DNA of 64,000 nt, from positions 22,045,764 to 22,109,763 of the forward strand of contig NC_088306.1 of the NCBI RefSeq assembly GCF_032854445.1, read 5' to 3'. Under the pieces are notes generated by a model, which saw only the letters and a program-made list of their open reading frames with translations, was not told the DNA's origin and did no database searches. Both the position numbers and the translations under genes were made by a program. Positions 46,301 through 55,430 of the stretch are shown in pieces. Source of the stretch: Liolophura sinensis. Its lineage: Eukaryota > Mollusca > Polyplacophora > Chitonida > Chitonidae. How positions within the stretch are numbered: the first letter of the stretch is position 1; each line of letters begins with the position of its first letter.

Positions 46301-49300
46301 TCACGAAGGCTATTCCTACTTAACTTATGATCATGAAGGCGATTCCAGCTTAACTTATGATCATGAAGGCGGTTCTAAATCACCTTATGTTCATGAAAGC
46401 AGGTCCAACTCAAATGATCGTCTTAAAAGTGGTTCCAACTCAGCTGATCATCACGAAGGCGGTTCCAACTTAACTTACGATCACAAAAGTGGTTCCAACT
46501 CCACCCCTTATCACGTAGGCGGTCCCAACTTAACTTATGATCATGAAGGCCGCTCCAGCTCAAATTATGATCACGATGAAGTTTCCAACCCAACTGGTCA
46601 TCAAGAAGGTGGTTTCAACTTTATTTATGATCACGAAGGCGATTGCAAATCAACTTATGATCACGAAGGCGGTTGCAAATCAACTTATGATCACGAAGGC
46701 GGTTGCAAATCAACTGATAATCATGAAGGTATTTCCAGCTCATCTGATCATCACGAAGGCGGTCCCACCTCCAATGATCATCATGCAAATGATTCTAACT
46801 CAACGTTTGATCAGGAAGGCGGTTTCAACTCAATTGACCATCACGAAGGCGGTTCCAGCTTGACTTACGATCATGAAGGCGATTCTAAATCAATTTCTGT
46901 TTATCAAAGCAGGTCCAACTCAATTGATCGTCATAAAGGTAGTTCTAGATCAACTTTTGATCACGAAGGCGGATCCAACTCAACTAATTATGATGAAGGC
47001 TGTTCAAACTCAACTGCTCATCATGAAAGCCGTTACAACTCGTATTATTGTCACGAAGGCGGTTCCAATTCCACTAATGATCATGTAGGTGATTCTAACT
47101 CAACTTATCATTACGAAGGCGGCTCCAACTACACTTGCCAAAATCTAACTCAAGCGTTTTCCAACCAAAATATTGTGCCTGTTGAAGGAGGTCATGGAAA
47201 TGGTGAAAACTCTCCAGAAATGACCGAAAATTCTGATGAAATTCTGACCCTGTTTCTCCGGAGACAGAGTAATGAGATGAACCAACAAAGAGTCAAAAGC
47301 GTCCCCCAATCACCACGTGAACATTCTGGAGCGGCGGTCATGGCATCCCGTGAAAGACTTAGCACTGCATTTGAAAGATCCAGTGACGAACTGGACGATG
47401 CGGATTGGTGTATTTTGGAGAGGTCAGAAAGTGCATCGCCCAGTGAGCAACTACATAAGGAGACGCATGGATCAAGCCAATTCCCACAATCCTCACCTTC
47501 ACCCCCAAATTCTCCTACGGCGCCCGTGTCAGATACTTCAACCATTCCAGTGTCATCTGCCACGGTCGCTGTAGTATCAATTCCAGATGTCCTAAATGAC
47601 GCTATGGGATTTATTTTAGATAACATCTCAGAGGCTCCAACACCAATTCTAGATAGAAATGATGAGGCTCTACTAGCAATTCCAGATACACCTCTAGCAA
47701 ATCCAGTATCAACTATAGGCAGCATTGCAACAGTTTCAGCACCGCTGACGAACAACATTTGTAAAACACCGGCGCAAACGCCTGGTAGCCCTGAAGTGAC
47801 TTCACAATCAAGATCACACACCTCTACAGAGTCAGTTGTAGATACCAGTTCTCGGACTGAAGTATCAAATGTGGATGCCAGTCTGCCTATGTCCGTGTCA
47901 GAGGTGGACGCCGCGGCAACACCTTCAATTACATCTTCGGGCACCGATGAAGTCAGTTCCATATCAAGTTCAAATAACACAAAAGAATTTCGTGTTCAAA
48001 CTATCGATGGCACTGTAGTAAATTCGGTATCAAATGTAGCGTTGCCAGGACCTGTTTTAAACACTATAACAACGACTCCAGTTCAATCTCTGGACATCAC
48101 AGTAACGATTTCAATCCCATGTCGTGACATCAACGGCGAGACTGGAGTGGGAGCTACAGAAATGTCTGCATTGACTCCAATGCCAACTCTGAATACCACT
48201 GCGGCAGTGACTGGCGACACATATTTAGATAGCATGATTAGAGCTACAACCGTGGCAAGTACAGTGGCCGTTGTAGAAATGGCAGTGGCCCCGATACTTA
48301 CTCTAGATACCATTGTAGTGCCTACACGAATAACCCCAGCACAAAATCCTCCTACGACTGCAGCAAATGCAATTACAGGTAATTATACGTTGTCTACAGC
48401 ATCAGCTGTTAATACCACACGCACTCCATCCACTTTAGCGTCAGCTTCAGATGGCGCCACAACCTTTTCACTTCCCACGATAGTCATTACTCCAGCGGAT
48501 TCGGTTCCGTCCTCTACAGCTGAGGCGATTCCTGATTCAATGCTAAATCCTACGACAGCGGTTCAAATTTTCAAACAAGATTCCCACAAAGCGATACAAG
48601 TCCCTAGTGTACATTCTAACAGAACTATCCTGCAGATCAGAGAAGTTAGTGACTCGGACACTGTAGCAGTTAAAGATTCAGGAAAGATTCAGAACATTCC
48701 GTCGGACCACAAAATTTCACAAAAACCACTAGAAGAAGGAAATATCTATTGGAACACTGTGCCGTCGTGTGACAGTCATTTAAAGCGGGAGGAACATATT
48801 TCAGTTCAAACGAAAGAATCAAGATCCAATGAGCAGGATAAGGCATCTTCCTCGCAGTCACAGGTCATGAAGCATGACTTGACACAGGCAGAAAACAAAA
48901 GGCTTCCAGACACCGATAAAGAATCACAGGGATATGTGCCGTGTGATAAGACTACACCAAATACGTTAATAAACACACCTACCCCCTGTCTCCAAGGCAC
49001 GACACAGCGTTGTCCAATCAAAGACAAGGCGGAAAACCGAAAACCTTGTTCGTGCACCAGGCAGTCTTACCTCGGAAAATCTAGTTTCCCGGGATGCAGT
49101 TATTGTGCCATCGGCGTCAGTCCACAGCAGAGATTAGAAAAGTACTTCCGGACAAATCCTGTCCCAGACAACATGGATTCGGAGACAACGCTAGAGATGG
49201 CGAGACGTCATGTATGCAACGTTCAGCGGGCTACCGCCCTTAAAGAAGAAAACCAGAAACGCGTGAACATTGATCCCTTCCCTCTATCAGATACCGCGTG

Positions 49301-50345
49301 TCCGCCCGTTACCGCGCCGCCGGATCTCCACGTGGAGTACGCCGTGAACGACGAATGGTACCGCATCTATCCGGTAGAGTGGTCCATTCAGCAGAACATT
49401 ACGACGCACGGATCGGGTGTAGTGGACCTGGCAATGCTCGGTGAGTACAATAAACAGATAGCTCTGAAGACTATGCCGGTAGAGGACAGCAAAAGGGAGT
49501 ATAAGTTGATCAAAGAATGCCAAGGCCCTTTCGTGGTTCAGCTATGTGCCTCATTGGTCCAGGGCGACACAAGATACCTGTGCATGACGTACTACGAGCG
49601 GCGAGACCTGGCAAGGTGGTTGAAGAGAGACGACAGGAGGAAGTATTTCGGACCGGTAGAATCTATGTGGATCTGCGGATACATCCTGGCTGCCATCGAG
49701 TTCATCCACGACAAAGAAATCTTGCATCTGGACATCAAACCAGGCAACATTTTGATTCACAACAAGGGCTACCCCGTGGTGGGAGACTTTGGTTCTGCCC
49801 GGAGAATGGAAGAGCTACAAGCGCAGCGAGACAATTTCCCTTTCACTCTGGCATATGCGTCTCCAGAGGTGCTCGCAGGAGTAAAGCCAACTCGTCTGGC
49901 CGATCTTTGGCCTTTAGCTTGTATTTACTACGAGCTCATGACGTCCAGAACACCTTTCCAACGCACCGACAATATCGAGGTTCAGCTCAAGCAGACACTG
50001 GAGTCCACACCACACTTTTCTGGGCTGCAAGGCAAGGCGAGAAACTTCGTCGTGTCACAGCTGAGAACAAAGATAACGGATCGACTCGGCTACAACGGTG
50101 GAGCACGGGAAGTCATGCGACACCCGATCTTTGACAAACTGGACTGGGCAGAGGTAAAATACGCACATCGTCACTCAAACAGTCGACTTCTAGGCGTCTT
50201 CAAACAGATTGAGCGTGACGAGAGAGAGGCGAAGAACAGACCGGGCCCAATTCCACCTAACCCCTTCCTTTATCGCAGAAGGAATGTCATGTTCAGTAGC
50301 AAAGGCCACAACCCTAAAAACAACAACAATCACTATATATTTTAA
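43350..50345 (+). CDS. Giant single-exon repeat protein with C-terminal AGC-like kinase domain (2331 aa)
   Basis: One open frame of 2331 codons. The start is supported by an in-frame TAA at 43308-43310 and by G at -3 and +4 of the ATG. Layout: residues 1-35 are Arg-rich with almost no acids; about 138-143 hold CSCHDC; about 160-1265 are roughly 110 tandem decapeptides rich in Asp, His, Glu, Gly, Ser, Asn and Thr; about 1270-1950 are a Ser/Thr/Pro-rich, probably disordered linker with a second Cys cluster near 1900-1915 (CSC, CSYC); about 1990-2280 are a protein kinase. Kinase landmarks: GSGVV in the glycine loop, IALK (beta-3 lysine), REYKLIKE (helix C Glu), HLDIKPGN catalytic loop, GDFGSA, SPE in place of APE, and DRLG with HPIF and LDW typical of AGC kinases. 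The catalytic residues needed for phosphotransfer are present. The HRD arginine is Leu. Substrate and role are unknown. No signal peptide or membrane segment is evident. Confidence 0.9.
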   Translation: MGRRLRRLRRFANQTVQVVRRSSWFYVCCGRKTEITTPHAVRLTSVIRETGSMRVRAVSPTAVPRGLCSSCPWRSYAVRHNSPSADGTDLGAKLQIADDSIAPDTEINWQPIQADSRHSQDSRGVTPSSTKQFPEVIPCSCHDCREVSLNFDLQDQIVGTFSNNDHEGGYNSTYDQEGDSDSSYEHEGGSNSAYEHLGGCESIYDPEGGTNSTDQCEGATNSTFNQECGSSSTYDNEGDSNSTYCDEGGSNSTFYHDGVCNLTDGHEGVPISTDDNDGGFMSTDHYKGGSNSTYDQEGGRNSGHDYQGGRNLTYDYEGISNSTDHYEGGSISTYDHEGGSSLTYDHKSSYSTPHHVAGPNSTYYLEGGCNLTYDHEGGSKLTYDHKSGSNSTPHHVGGPSSNYDLEGDCNLTYDHDGDPNLTYGHKSGFNSTPHHVGSPNSTYNLEGGCNLTYDPEGGCNLTYDHEGGSSSNYDCEDVSNPTDHHDGGSNFIYDHGGGCKSTYNHEGCSNFIYNPERISNPSDQHEGASNSTDHHQEGSNSTSYHEGGFNSTDHDDDAYNSTFDHEGGSNATDHHEGDSKLTYVHGGDSKSTYVHESRSNSTDRHKGGFNLTDHREGDSNSTFDHEGESNSTDHYKGSSISTYDHKGCSIFTHNHEDISNSSDHHEDGSNSNDHHQDGSNSTFNQESGSNSTDHHEDGSNTTNHHEGGSNTTDHHEGGSKSPYVHESRSNSNVRHKSGSNSADHHEGGSNLTYDHKSGSNSTPNHVGGPNLTYDHEGGSSSNYDHDEVSNPTGHQEGGFNFIYDHEGGCKSTYNHEGGCKSTYNHEGISSSSDYHEGGFNSTDHHDDVYNSTFDHEGCFNATDHHEGGSNLTYDHEGDSKSTYVHESRSNSTDRHKGGSNSTDHRKDDSNSTFDHEGRSNSTYDHEGCSNFTYNHEDISNSSGHHEDGSNSNDHHQDGSNSAFNHEGGSNSTDKHEDGSNTTDRHEGYSYLTYDHEGDSSLTYDHEGGSKSPYVHESRSNSNDRLKSGSNSADHHEGGSNLTYDHKSGSNSTPYHVGGPNLTYDHEGRSSSNYDHDEVSNPTGHQEGGFNFIYDHEGDCKSTYDHEGGCKSTYDHEGGCKSTDNHEGISSSSDHHEGGPTSNDHHANDSNSTFDQEGGFNSIDHHEGGSSLTYDHEGDSKSISVYQSRSNSIDRHKGSSRSTFDHEGGSNSTNYDEGCSNSTAHHESRYNSYYCHEGGSNSTNDHVGDSNSTYHYEGGSNYTCQNLTQAFSNQNIVPVEGGHGNGENSPEMTENSDEILTLFLRRQSNEMNQQRVKSVPQSPREHSGAAVMASRERLSTAFERSSDELDDADWCILERSESASPSEQLHKETHGSSQFPQSSPSPPNSPTAPVSDTSTIPVSSATVAVVSIPDVLNDAMGFILDNISEAPTPILDRNDEALLAIPDTPLANPVSTIGSIATVSAPLTNNICKTPAQTPGSPEVTSQSRSHTSTESVVDTSSRTEVSNVDASLPMSVSEVDAAATPSITSSGTDEVSSISSSNNTKEFRVQTIDGTVVNSVSNVALPGPVLNTITTTPVQSLDITVTISIPCRDINGETGVGATEMSALTPMPTLNTTAAVTGDTYLDSMIRATTVASTVAVVEMAVAPILTLDTIVVPTRITPAQNPPTTAANAITGNYTLSTASAVNTTRTPSTLASASDGATTFSLPTIVITPADSVPSSTAEAIPDSMLNPTTAVQIFKQDSHKAIQVPSVHSNRTILQIREVSDSDTVAVKDSGKIQNIPSDHKISQKPLEEGNIYWNTVPSCDSHLKREEHISVQTKESRSNEQDKASSSQSQVMKHDLTQAENKRLPDTDKESQGYVPCDKTTPNTLINTPTPCLQGTTQRCPIKDKAENRKPCSCTRQSYLGKSSFPGCSYCAIGVSPQQRLEKYFRTNPVPDNMDSETTLEMARRHVCNVQRATALKEENQKRVNIDPFPLSDTACPPVTAPPDLHVEYAVNDEWYRIYPVEWSIQQNITTHGSGVVDLAMLGEYNKQIALKTMPVEDSKREYKLIKECQGPFVVQLCASLVQGDTRYLCMTYYERRDLARWLKRDDRRKYFGPVESMWICGYILAAIEFIHDKEILHLDIKPGNILIHNKGYPVVGDFGSARRMEELQAQRDNFPFTLAYASPEVLAGVKPTRLADLWPLACIYYELMTSRTPFQRTDNIEVQLKQTLESTPHFSGLQGKARNFVVSQLRTKITDRLGYNGGAREVMRHPIFDKLDWAEVKYAHRHSNSRLLGVFKQIERDEREAKNRPGPIPPNPFLYRRRNVMFSSKGHNPKNNNNHYIF
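43830..47140 (+). repeat. Coding 30-bp tandem repeat, about 110 copies
   Basis: The region encodes a decapeptide of the form DHEGGSNSTY, with frequent N-x-S/T triplets and one to two His per copy. Spacing is 30 bp throughout, apart from a single 3-bp loss near 44395, so the frame is never broken. Similar variant strings recur at 44761, 45691 and 46561, showing a second level of repetition of 29-31 units. Confidence 0.95.
49380..50190 (+). other. Protein kinase domain of the repeat protein
   Basis: Subdomains can be followed in order: glycine loop near residue 2022, beta-3 Lys in IALK, helix C Glu, DIKPGN near 2126, DFG near 2146, SPE near 2171, the helix F Asp in ADLW, and the AGC-type end ITDRLG with a following HPIFDKLDW. 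In GRK, PKA and PKC kinases the equivalent segment reads RLG, then HPFF-like, then DW. HLD replaces HRD, so the arginine that contacts an activation-loop phosphate is missing (non-RD type). Confidence 0.85.
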
Positions 50346-50578
50346 AATGCTCTTGAAATATCAGATTCTACTATGGTCTGGTGGATATCAATGGTGTCAC
50401 ATCTGTTTTATATTCTTAAAATGATTCTTTTCAAAGTCCGTACGGCGAATGAATTCATTACTCGGATTGTAAATACATGCAGTCTTGATGCAGTCTAGTG
50501 GCCTGTTTTAACTGAAAAAAAGACCGTCAGAGAAGGTCAGCTTAGAATCCAAAATTTCAAATGCATTTGAGTCTGCTG

Positions 50579-50584
50579 AATAAA
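50579..50584 (+). terminator. AATAAA polyadenylation signal of the kinase gene
   Basis: AATAAA lies about 235 bases after the stop codon at 50343-50345, followed by an A/T-rich and then T-rich stretch near 50640-50665. It is the first canonical signal downstream of the frame and suggests a short 3' UTR. Confidence 0.6.
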
Positions 50585-50744
50585 ATCTGAAAAAATAAGT
50601 TTTTCCTAGACATTTTGAATGGTCTTTCATCAGAGATGTACGTCATGTTGTTTTCTTTTCTTTTTAACGTGTAGCGTGTTGACGTGATCTTATAGCTCAA
50701 GACAATGCCAATCTCTTATACATTAAGAGACCGGACATGCATTT

Positions 50745-50965
50745 GTAAAAAGTCGATTATTTTGTGTTTAACGCCAGTATTGAGAATTATTCCCTGATAT
50801 GATGGCCGTCAGGTCACCGGGTGGAGGAAACCTAGTAAGCCATCTACCTTCCGCATCTATCTAATTAACCTCCCAAGTTAAAAGTGCATCCGAAGCAGCT
50901 AGCGTGGGATTCGAACAAGCAATCTCCCTAATCCTGGGCATAGCGACCGCAGCGAGACAGTGAGC
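50745..50965 (-). mobile_element. Dispersed repeat family B copy
   Basis: TTTGTGTTTAACGCCAGTAT, GGGTGGAGGAAACCTAGTAA, GCCATCTACC and a GGGATTCGAACAAGCAATCT segment near the end. Confidence 0.5.
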
Positions 50966-51229
50966 CTGAGAGGATCAGACTTGTAATTGAAACACGTTGT
51001 TCAACAAACAAGGGCTTTACATTGTAAATTAAAAGCGGAAGTGTTGACATTGGGTCCTGATTTCGTGAACGTATTGGTGTAACTCTGTGGTTTTCCAAAT
51101 ATGAGTGTAAAACTTGGAATCGGAGTCCTCAGAAGCTGATGGTACATCAAACTTGTATATTAAGGATCAAATTCGGGCAAATGCAACCTTGAAGCAATTG
51201 GCAGCCTACTGGTGAACCGAATTTACTTT

Positions 51230-51445
51230 TACATTTATTAATTTTATTGTTCTTTAACGTCATTATTCACTTACGGTGGTCAGTTAATGGGTGGAGGAAA
51301 CGGGATTGGCCGTGGTAAACCACCGACATTTGGCAAGTTACTAACAAACTTGTCTACATGTGAAATTCAGATAGGCTCACCATATATTGATGTAAGACGA
51401 GTGGTCTTCAACGATAATTAGATCACGCAAGCGTCCACAGCAGCG
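51230..51445 (-). mobile_element. Dispersed repeat family B copy
   Basis: GGGTGGAGGAAACGGGATTG, GGTAAACCACCGACATTTGG, CAAGTTACTAACAAACTTGT. This is the clearest copy of the core. Confidence 0.6.
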
Positions 51446-51694
51446 TTAAATTATAAGCAAGGCATCGAAAACAGTGAGATTGAGAACTAATTTCTTTTCC
51501 ACATTTCTTCAATTTCTGCGTTATTTAGGTGGAAACATTCGTAAGCGGTATAAAATAAAAAAATATTTTAACCAGGCGTGGTAGAGACTGCTACGGAAGC
51601 ATGGAAGCAAGGAAGCATTGGCGTGCGCATTTTGATCACTCTGATTTCATACCTACTGACATGACAAAAGACCGAGAGTTACAATCTGAAGAAA

Positions 51695-51700
51695 TTTATT
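51695..51700 (-). terminator. Possible distal polyadenylation signal for CUL3
   Basis: AATAAA on the minus strand, followed by T-rich sequence. A second one lies at 53458-53463. Either could end the CUL3 transcript, giving a 3' UTR of about 2 or 3.7 kb. Nothing in the sequence decides between them. Confidence 0.2.
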
Positions 51701-53465
51701 TGGACAAGGCTTTTCTATCATACACAGGATGCGGAACAGTGTACAGTGTCAAAAAAAAAAAAAAACAAGTCACGTGACCTAATCAATCTGTACATAAGTT
51801 TCCACGCATACCCGGAAGCTATTAGGGGTACACGTAAAAGATGACCTGTTTTTCTTTTCTTCTTAAATATTGGACTATTTACAAAAGCTAGAACCCATTA
51901 CTTCATTCAGCGGCACACTTTCAACTATGCATTACATGACGCCGTATGATGGTGTCTATAGCAACACTCGTATACACCACGGTGTGACAGTGTATTAAAA
52001 TGACGTTGTGACCCCGGCGTCTTATGGAGGTCGGCCTTTGTACATGTATATTGGAGCAGATTTCTGTACAATCATCAGACGCTAATGATACCTTAAGATC
52101 GAGGATCCCTATGGCCGTTTGATATTTGCGATGTGGTACTGAAGTCAAATTATTCTAGTGATAATCTTACTTTCTATGGTACAGATCAGTCGCATTCCAG
52201 TAAGAAGTGGGCGAGCCCAGAAGTGGCGTGTATGATCACGACAAATCCTATATCTTATCACATGTACATTTCCCACGCTGTTTCTAATGGTATTCCCTTC
52301 TGAAAACCCAAGTCAATAAGTTTTACGCTCTCCTTAGATGACTTTTCACAAAGTAGCGGTAAATACCCTCATGAAAGTGATGTATAAGCTCCCAAGGCCT
52401 TGCTCCGACAACTAAGTAAAGAATGTGAATATGCAGAATCTAATATGTGACAAGCAACTGACGACATCGTACGGTCTGCTGGCTCATTGTAAGAAACGGC
52501 TTCTCACTGCCTAGTCGGAGACGATACTTAGCAATATTAAAGGCAATAACGTTATCCTGGTGTGTGGTACCCTACCTTCCAAGAAAGAGAAATCAACGAC
52601 ACTGCACGGACTAATCAGAGTGCGAGCCCCTCTCTGTGGTCAACGGCTGAAACTATCTTATGGTTTAGCAGCTTGCGGCAGAGAGAAGCCAATGACGTCT
52701 TGATACAATCCTTCCAAAAGGATGGCTTTACTGAAGAAGTCAAGGATGTTTTGCAAAAGCGTAAAAATTTTCGTTTTGTATTTTCGTTCTACTCGGGCAC
52801 TTTTGCATCGTGTCTGAATAGTTAAGCCTAGTTTAAACCAAACGGCCAAATTTTGCAACTTTCTAGGGTTGCCACAAAACTTTCGTACATTGGTCATGTT
52901 GCTAAAATGGCACCAGATGTTGAAAGCATGTGTTGCCATGAGAAAACACAATCAACTTAGGCAATGGTCTCTTTCTGGAAAAAGGCCATCGAACTGCTCC
53001 AGTTTTCTTTGAACTTGACGACAAAATAGAACATATGTTTTGTGTGTTACCTTCTTCATGGTAACGAATATATAATCATGGGTATTAGATGTTATTATCA
53101 TACCAAATATCTTGTTCTACCCGAGTCACTACTTACATGTTTTTAACTCAAGACGGAAACTTCTCCATACTTAAGTCTCCACATGTATTTTCAGACGATT
53201 TTCTCCAAATGACTTTTGTACGTAAAACTGTCTTTTACAGATTCAATATTTCACTTATTCAGGAAAGATAATTACACGGAACACATGGCTACCAAACTTC
53301 CACATAACCTATAACCAATTAAAATACCTCAACTTAAACCATCTCAAGCAATGACTTCTGCTCTACCAATACCTCCCGTTGAAGGCTTCTCATCCTTTGC
53401 AAACGTCGAAAAAATTTCCAAACTTCAGCTAAAGTAATGGTACTATGAATTATCAGATTTATTTT

Positions 53466-53762
53466 TCATAAACTCAAGATTGAAAATAAGTCCCACTGTG
53501 TTGACTTGTTCAAATAACAACCAGAAACTACACAAATAGCAATAATTTCATTTTCTGACTGCAGTTTTCCCAAGATACCAGATTCATCACCATCACGGCC
53601 ATTCAAATCAAAACCGTTATATTCTGGAAGGCGTTTATATAACAGTTCCTCCAGTAGTTTATCAGTCGCTTGTAACACAATATCCGCCTTTCCCTTTACA
53701 AGGATTGATCTAGAAGAACAGCTTGGACACCCTTTTGATTCAGACGCAGTCAGTTTCATCAT
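53466..53762 (-). CDS. Doubtful small open frame (98 codons)
   Basis: The frame contains a CPSC motif near its start and a soluble-looking stretch with DKLLEELLYKRLPEYNGFDL. I do not recognise it. It lies where the CUL3 3' UTR would be, and an AATAAA on the minus strand begins just after its stop. It could be a terminal exon of an unseen gene, a processed fragment, or chance. Confidence 0.15.
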   Translation of the reverse strand: MMKLTASESKGCPSCSSRSILVKGKADIVLQATDKLLEELLYKRLPEYNGFDLNGRDGDESGILGKLQSENEIIAICVVSGCYLNKSTQWDLFSILSL

Positions 53763-55006
53763 TTTTCATCATATACGCAAATGCCAAGAAAATATTACAA
53801 GGGCATCCATTTGTGATCCCGACCTCATCACCCAAAACTCTTTTGACGTTTTCAAAAATGCCCTAGATCAGGCCTGCTTTGTAGTACAAAAAAAAAAAAC
53901 AGGGCAATAGCTGTTAGTAAGTGGACAAAAACCGAGACAGAACAATAAAATGACTCGTTTCAAATGTAACCACTTAGGCGCTGATGGTAAACACCAAAAG
54001 GTTGGTTGCATATTTAAACTTGATAACACTGTGATGTCAAGTGGAGCATGGTTGGAGTCACGCACATTAGTCTCAGGACTCCTAAACACAACCACTAATC
54101 AACCACAGGTGAGGCATCCTGCAAATGAGCACTGGGTTTCGTGTTGTCCTGCACGAAGAACAACTGGCCTAAAGCTAAAGATGTAAAAATCTAACCGACT
54201 ACAAGGGACTGACCAACAAACTGACAGAGCTGTCTTATCTAGTGATTGTCTAGATTTTAAGATGGAGATGCCCGGCAAGAGGGAACCACATGGAACAAAT
54301 TAAAGATCAAGTACTACACTATAAACTTTAGTCAGGAGCATCATTTTGCGGTAAGAACAGTTCGCCAATACCCTGACACGTTAACAGTTGTGAAGGCCAC
54401 TGGCTCTTTATAAACATCACATAGTTTTAATACCTTTCAGACCGTCTATCTCATTTCAGATAACAGTTCCTGACAGCAATCTCTGCCCAAGGGGTTGGGT
54501 TTTCTTCACCCAACGTTCATTTCTTTGGAATATGTAACTTGACATCACTGGAAACATCTACCAGAGTCTTAATTAAACTTACTTTACCCACGATTAAGTC
54601 TAATTATTTGCTAGGTACATGTATGCCTGAGGATGAAATAGCCTTGTTCATTCTCTTCTGCTTTCAAGCTCTGCTTCACATACAAACCAAGCTTAGGGGT
54701 ATCATGAAGAACAACTAGCCCCGGCAAACATATTACGCTGACTTCAGCTTAATGTTAGTTTTCAAATGACATAGTCTATCGCAAGTTTCAACTGTAACAC
54801 TTAGACGTTTTAAAGTCTGATATCAGTTTTCTAATATACATGTGTAGTTGTACAGAACAGGGGCTACCGCTAAGCCCATGCTTTGCGCCACAAACTCAGA
54901 ACAGCGCAAACATACAATAAAATATTTATACATTAAATACCTGTACATGGGTATATTCATAACATGCTTTAAGCAATAACATTACAAAAAACAAAAGCAA
55001 AAAAAA

Positions 55007-55009
<3 letters not shown>

Positions 55010-55048
<39 letters not shown>
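55010..55048. repeat. (TA)n microsatellite
   Basis: About 30 bases of TA repeat bounded by an A-run, about 370 bases downstream of the CUL3 stop codon. Confidence 0.9.
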
Positions 55049-55405
55049 ACATCCAACCTCTTTGGGCATTACAACAGGCCCAGTTGGTATGTCCACGGAT
55101 CAGGAAGCCAACCAAGATCTTGGGGGAGAAAACAGTTAAGACCCTTTAGCGGCTTGTGGCTCAAGTGGTCAAGCCTGGCTAACCGGTTTCTCTTTTTAAC
55201 CCCTACACAGTGCACAGGTGTAAGAGTCTGTATACGATGAGTGTCTCAGTCACACTTGCAGCACCGTTTGCCACCGTGAATATTCATACACACACATATA
55301 TATATATATAAGTACTCCATTTTGAAAGGTGGCTGTATCTTGCGCATCAGCGCATCCACCGGAGGGCTGGGCAGTCCAGCGGTCAAGGGCAGGAATGAAC
55401 AGCTC

Positions 55406-55430
55406 TTAGGCAACGTATGTATACACTTTC
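55406..55430 (-). CDS. CUL3: CUL3 terminal coding exon
   Basis: Only 25 coding bases follow a TTTGTTACAG acceptor. They complete Arg and then read KVYTYVA and TAA, the invariant cullin C-terminus. The 3' UTR continues to lower coordinates, and its end is not clear. Confidence 0.93.

Larger units (their letters stand above)
51450..55400. other. Convergent intergenic region or CUL3 3' UTR
   Basis: The region lies between the kinase 3' end and the CUL3 stop. It holds no recognised gene. A 98-codon minus-strand frame at 53466-53762 has protein-like composition (see findings). A (TA)n run sits at 55013-55048. Confidence 0.35.

Noticed and set aside
43723-47980. Many open frames in other phases and antisense inside the kinase gene, up to 262 codons
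   Set aside because: They are shadows of the 30-bp coding repeat and of the biased Ser/Thr linker. Only the 2331-codon frame joins to a recognisable domain.
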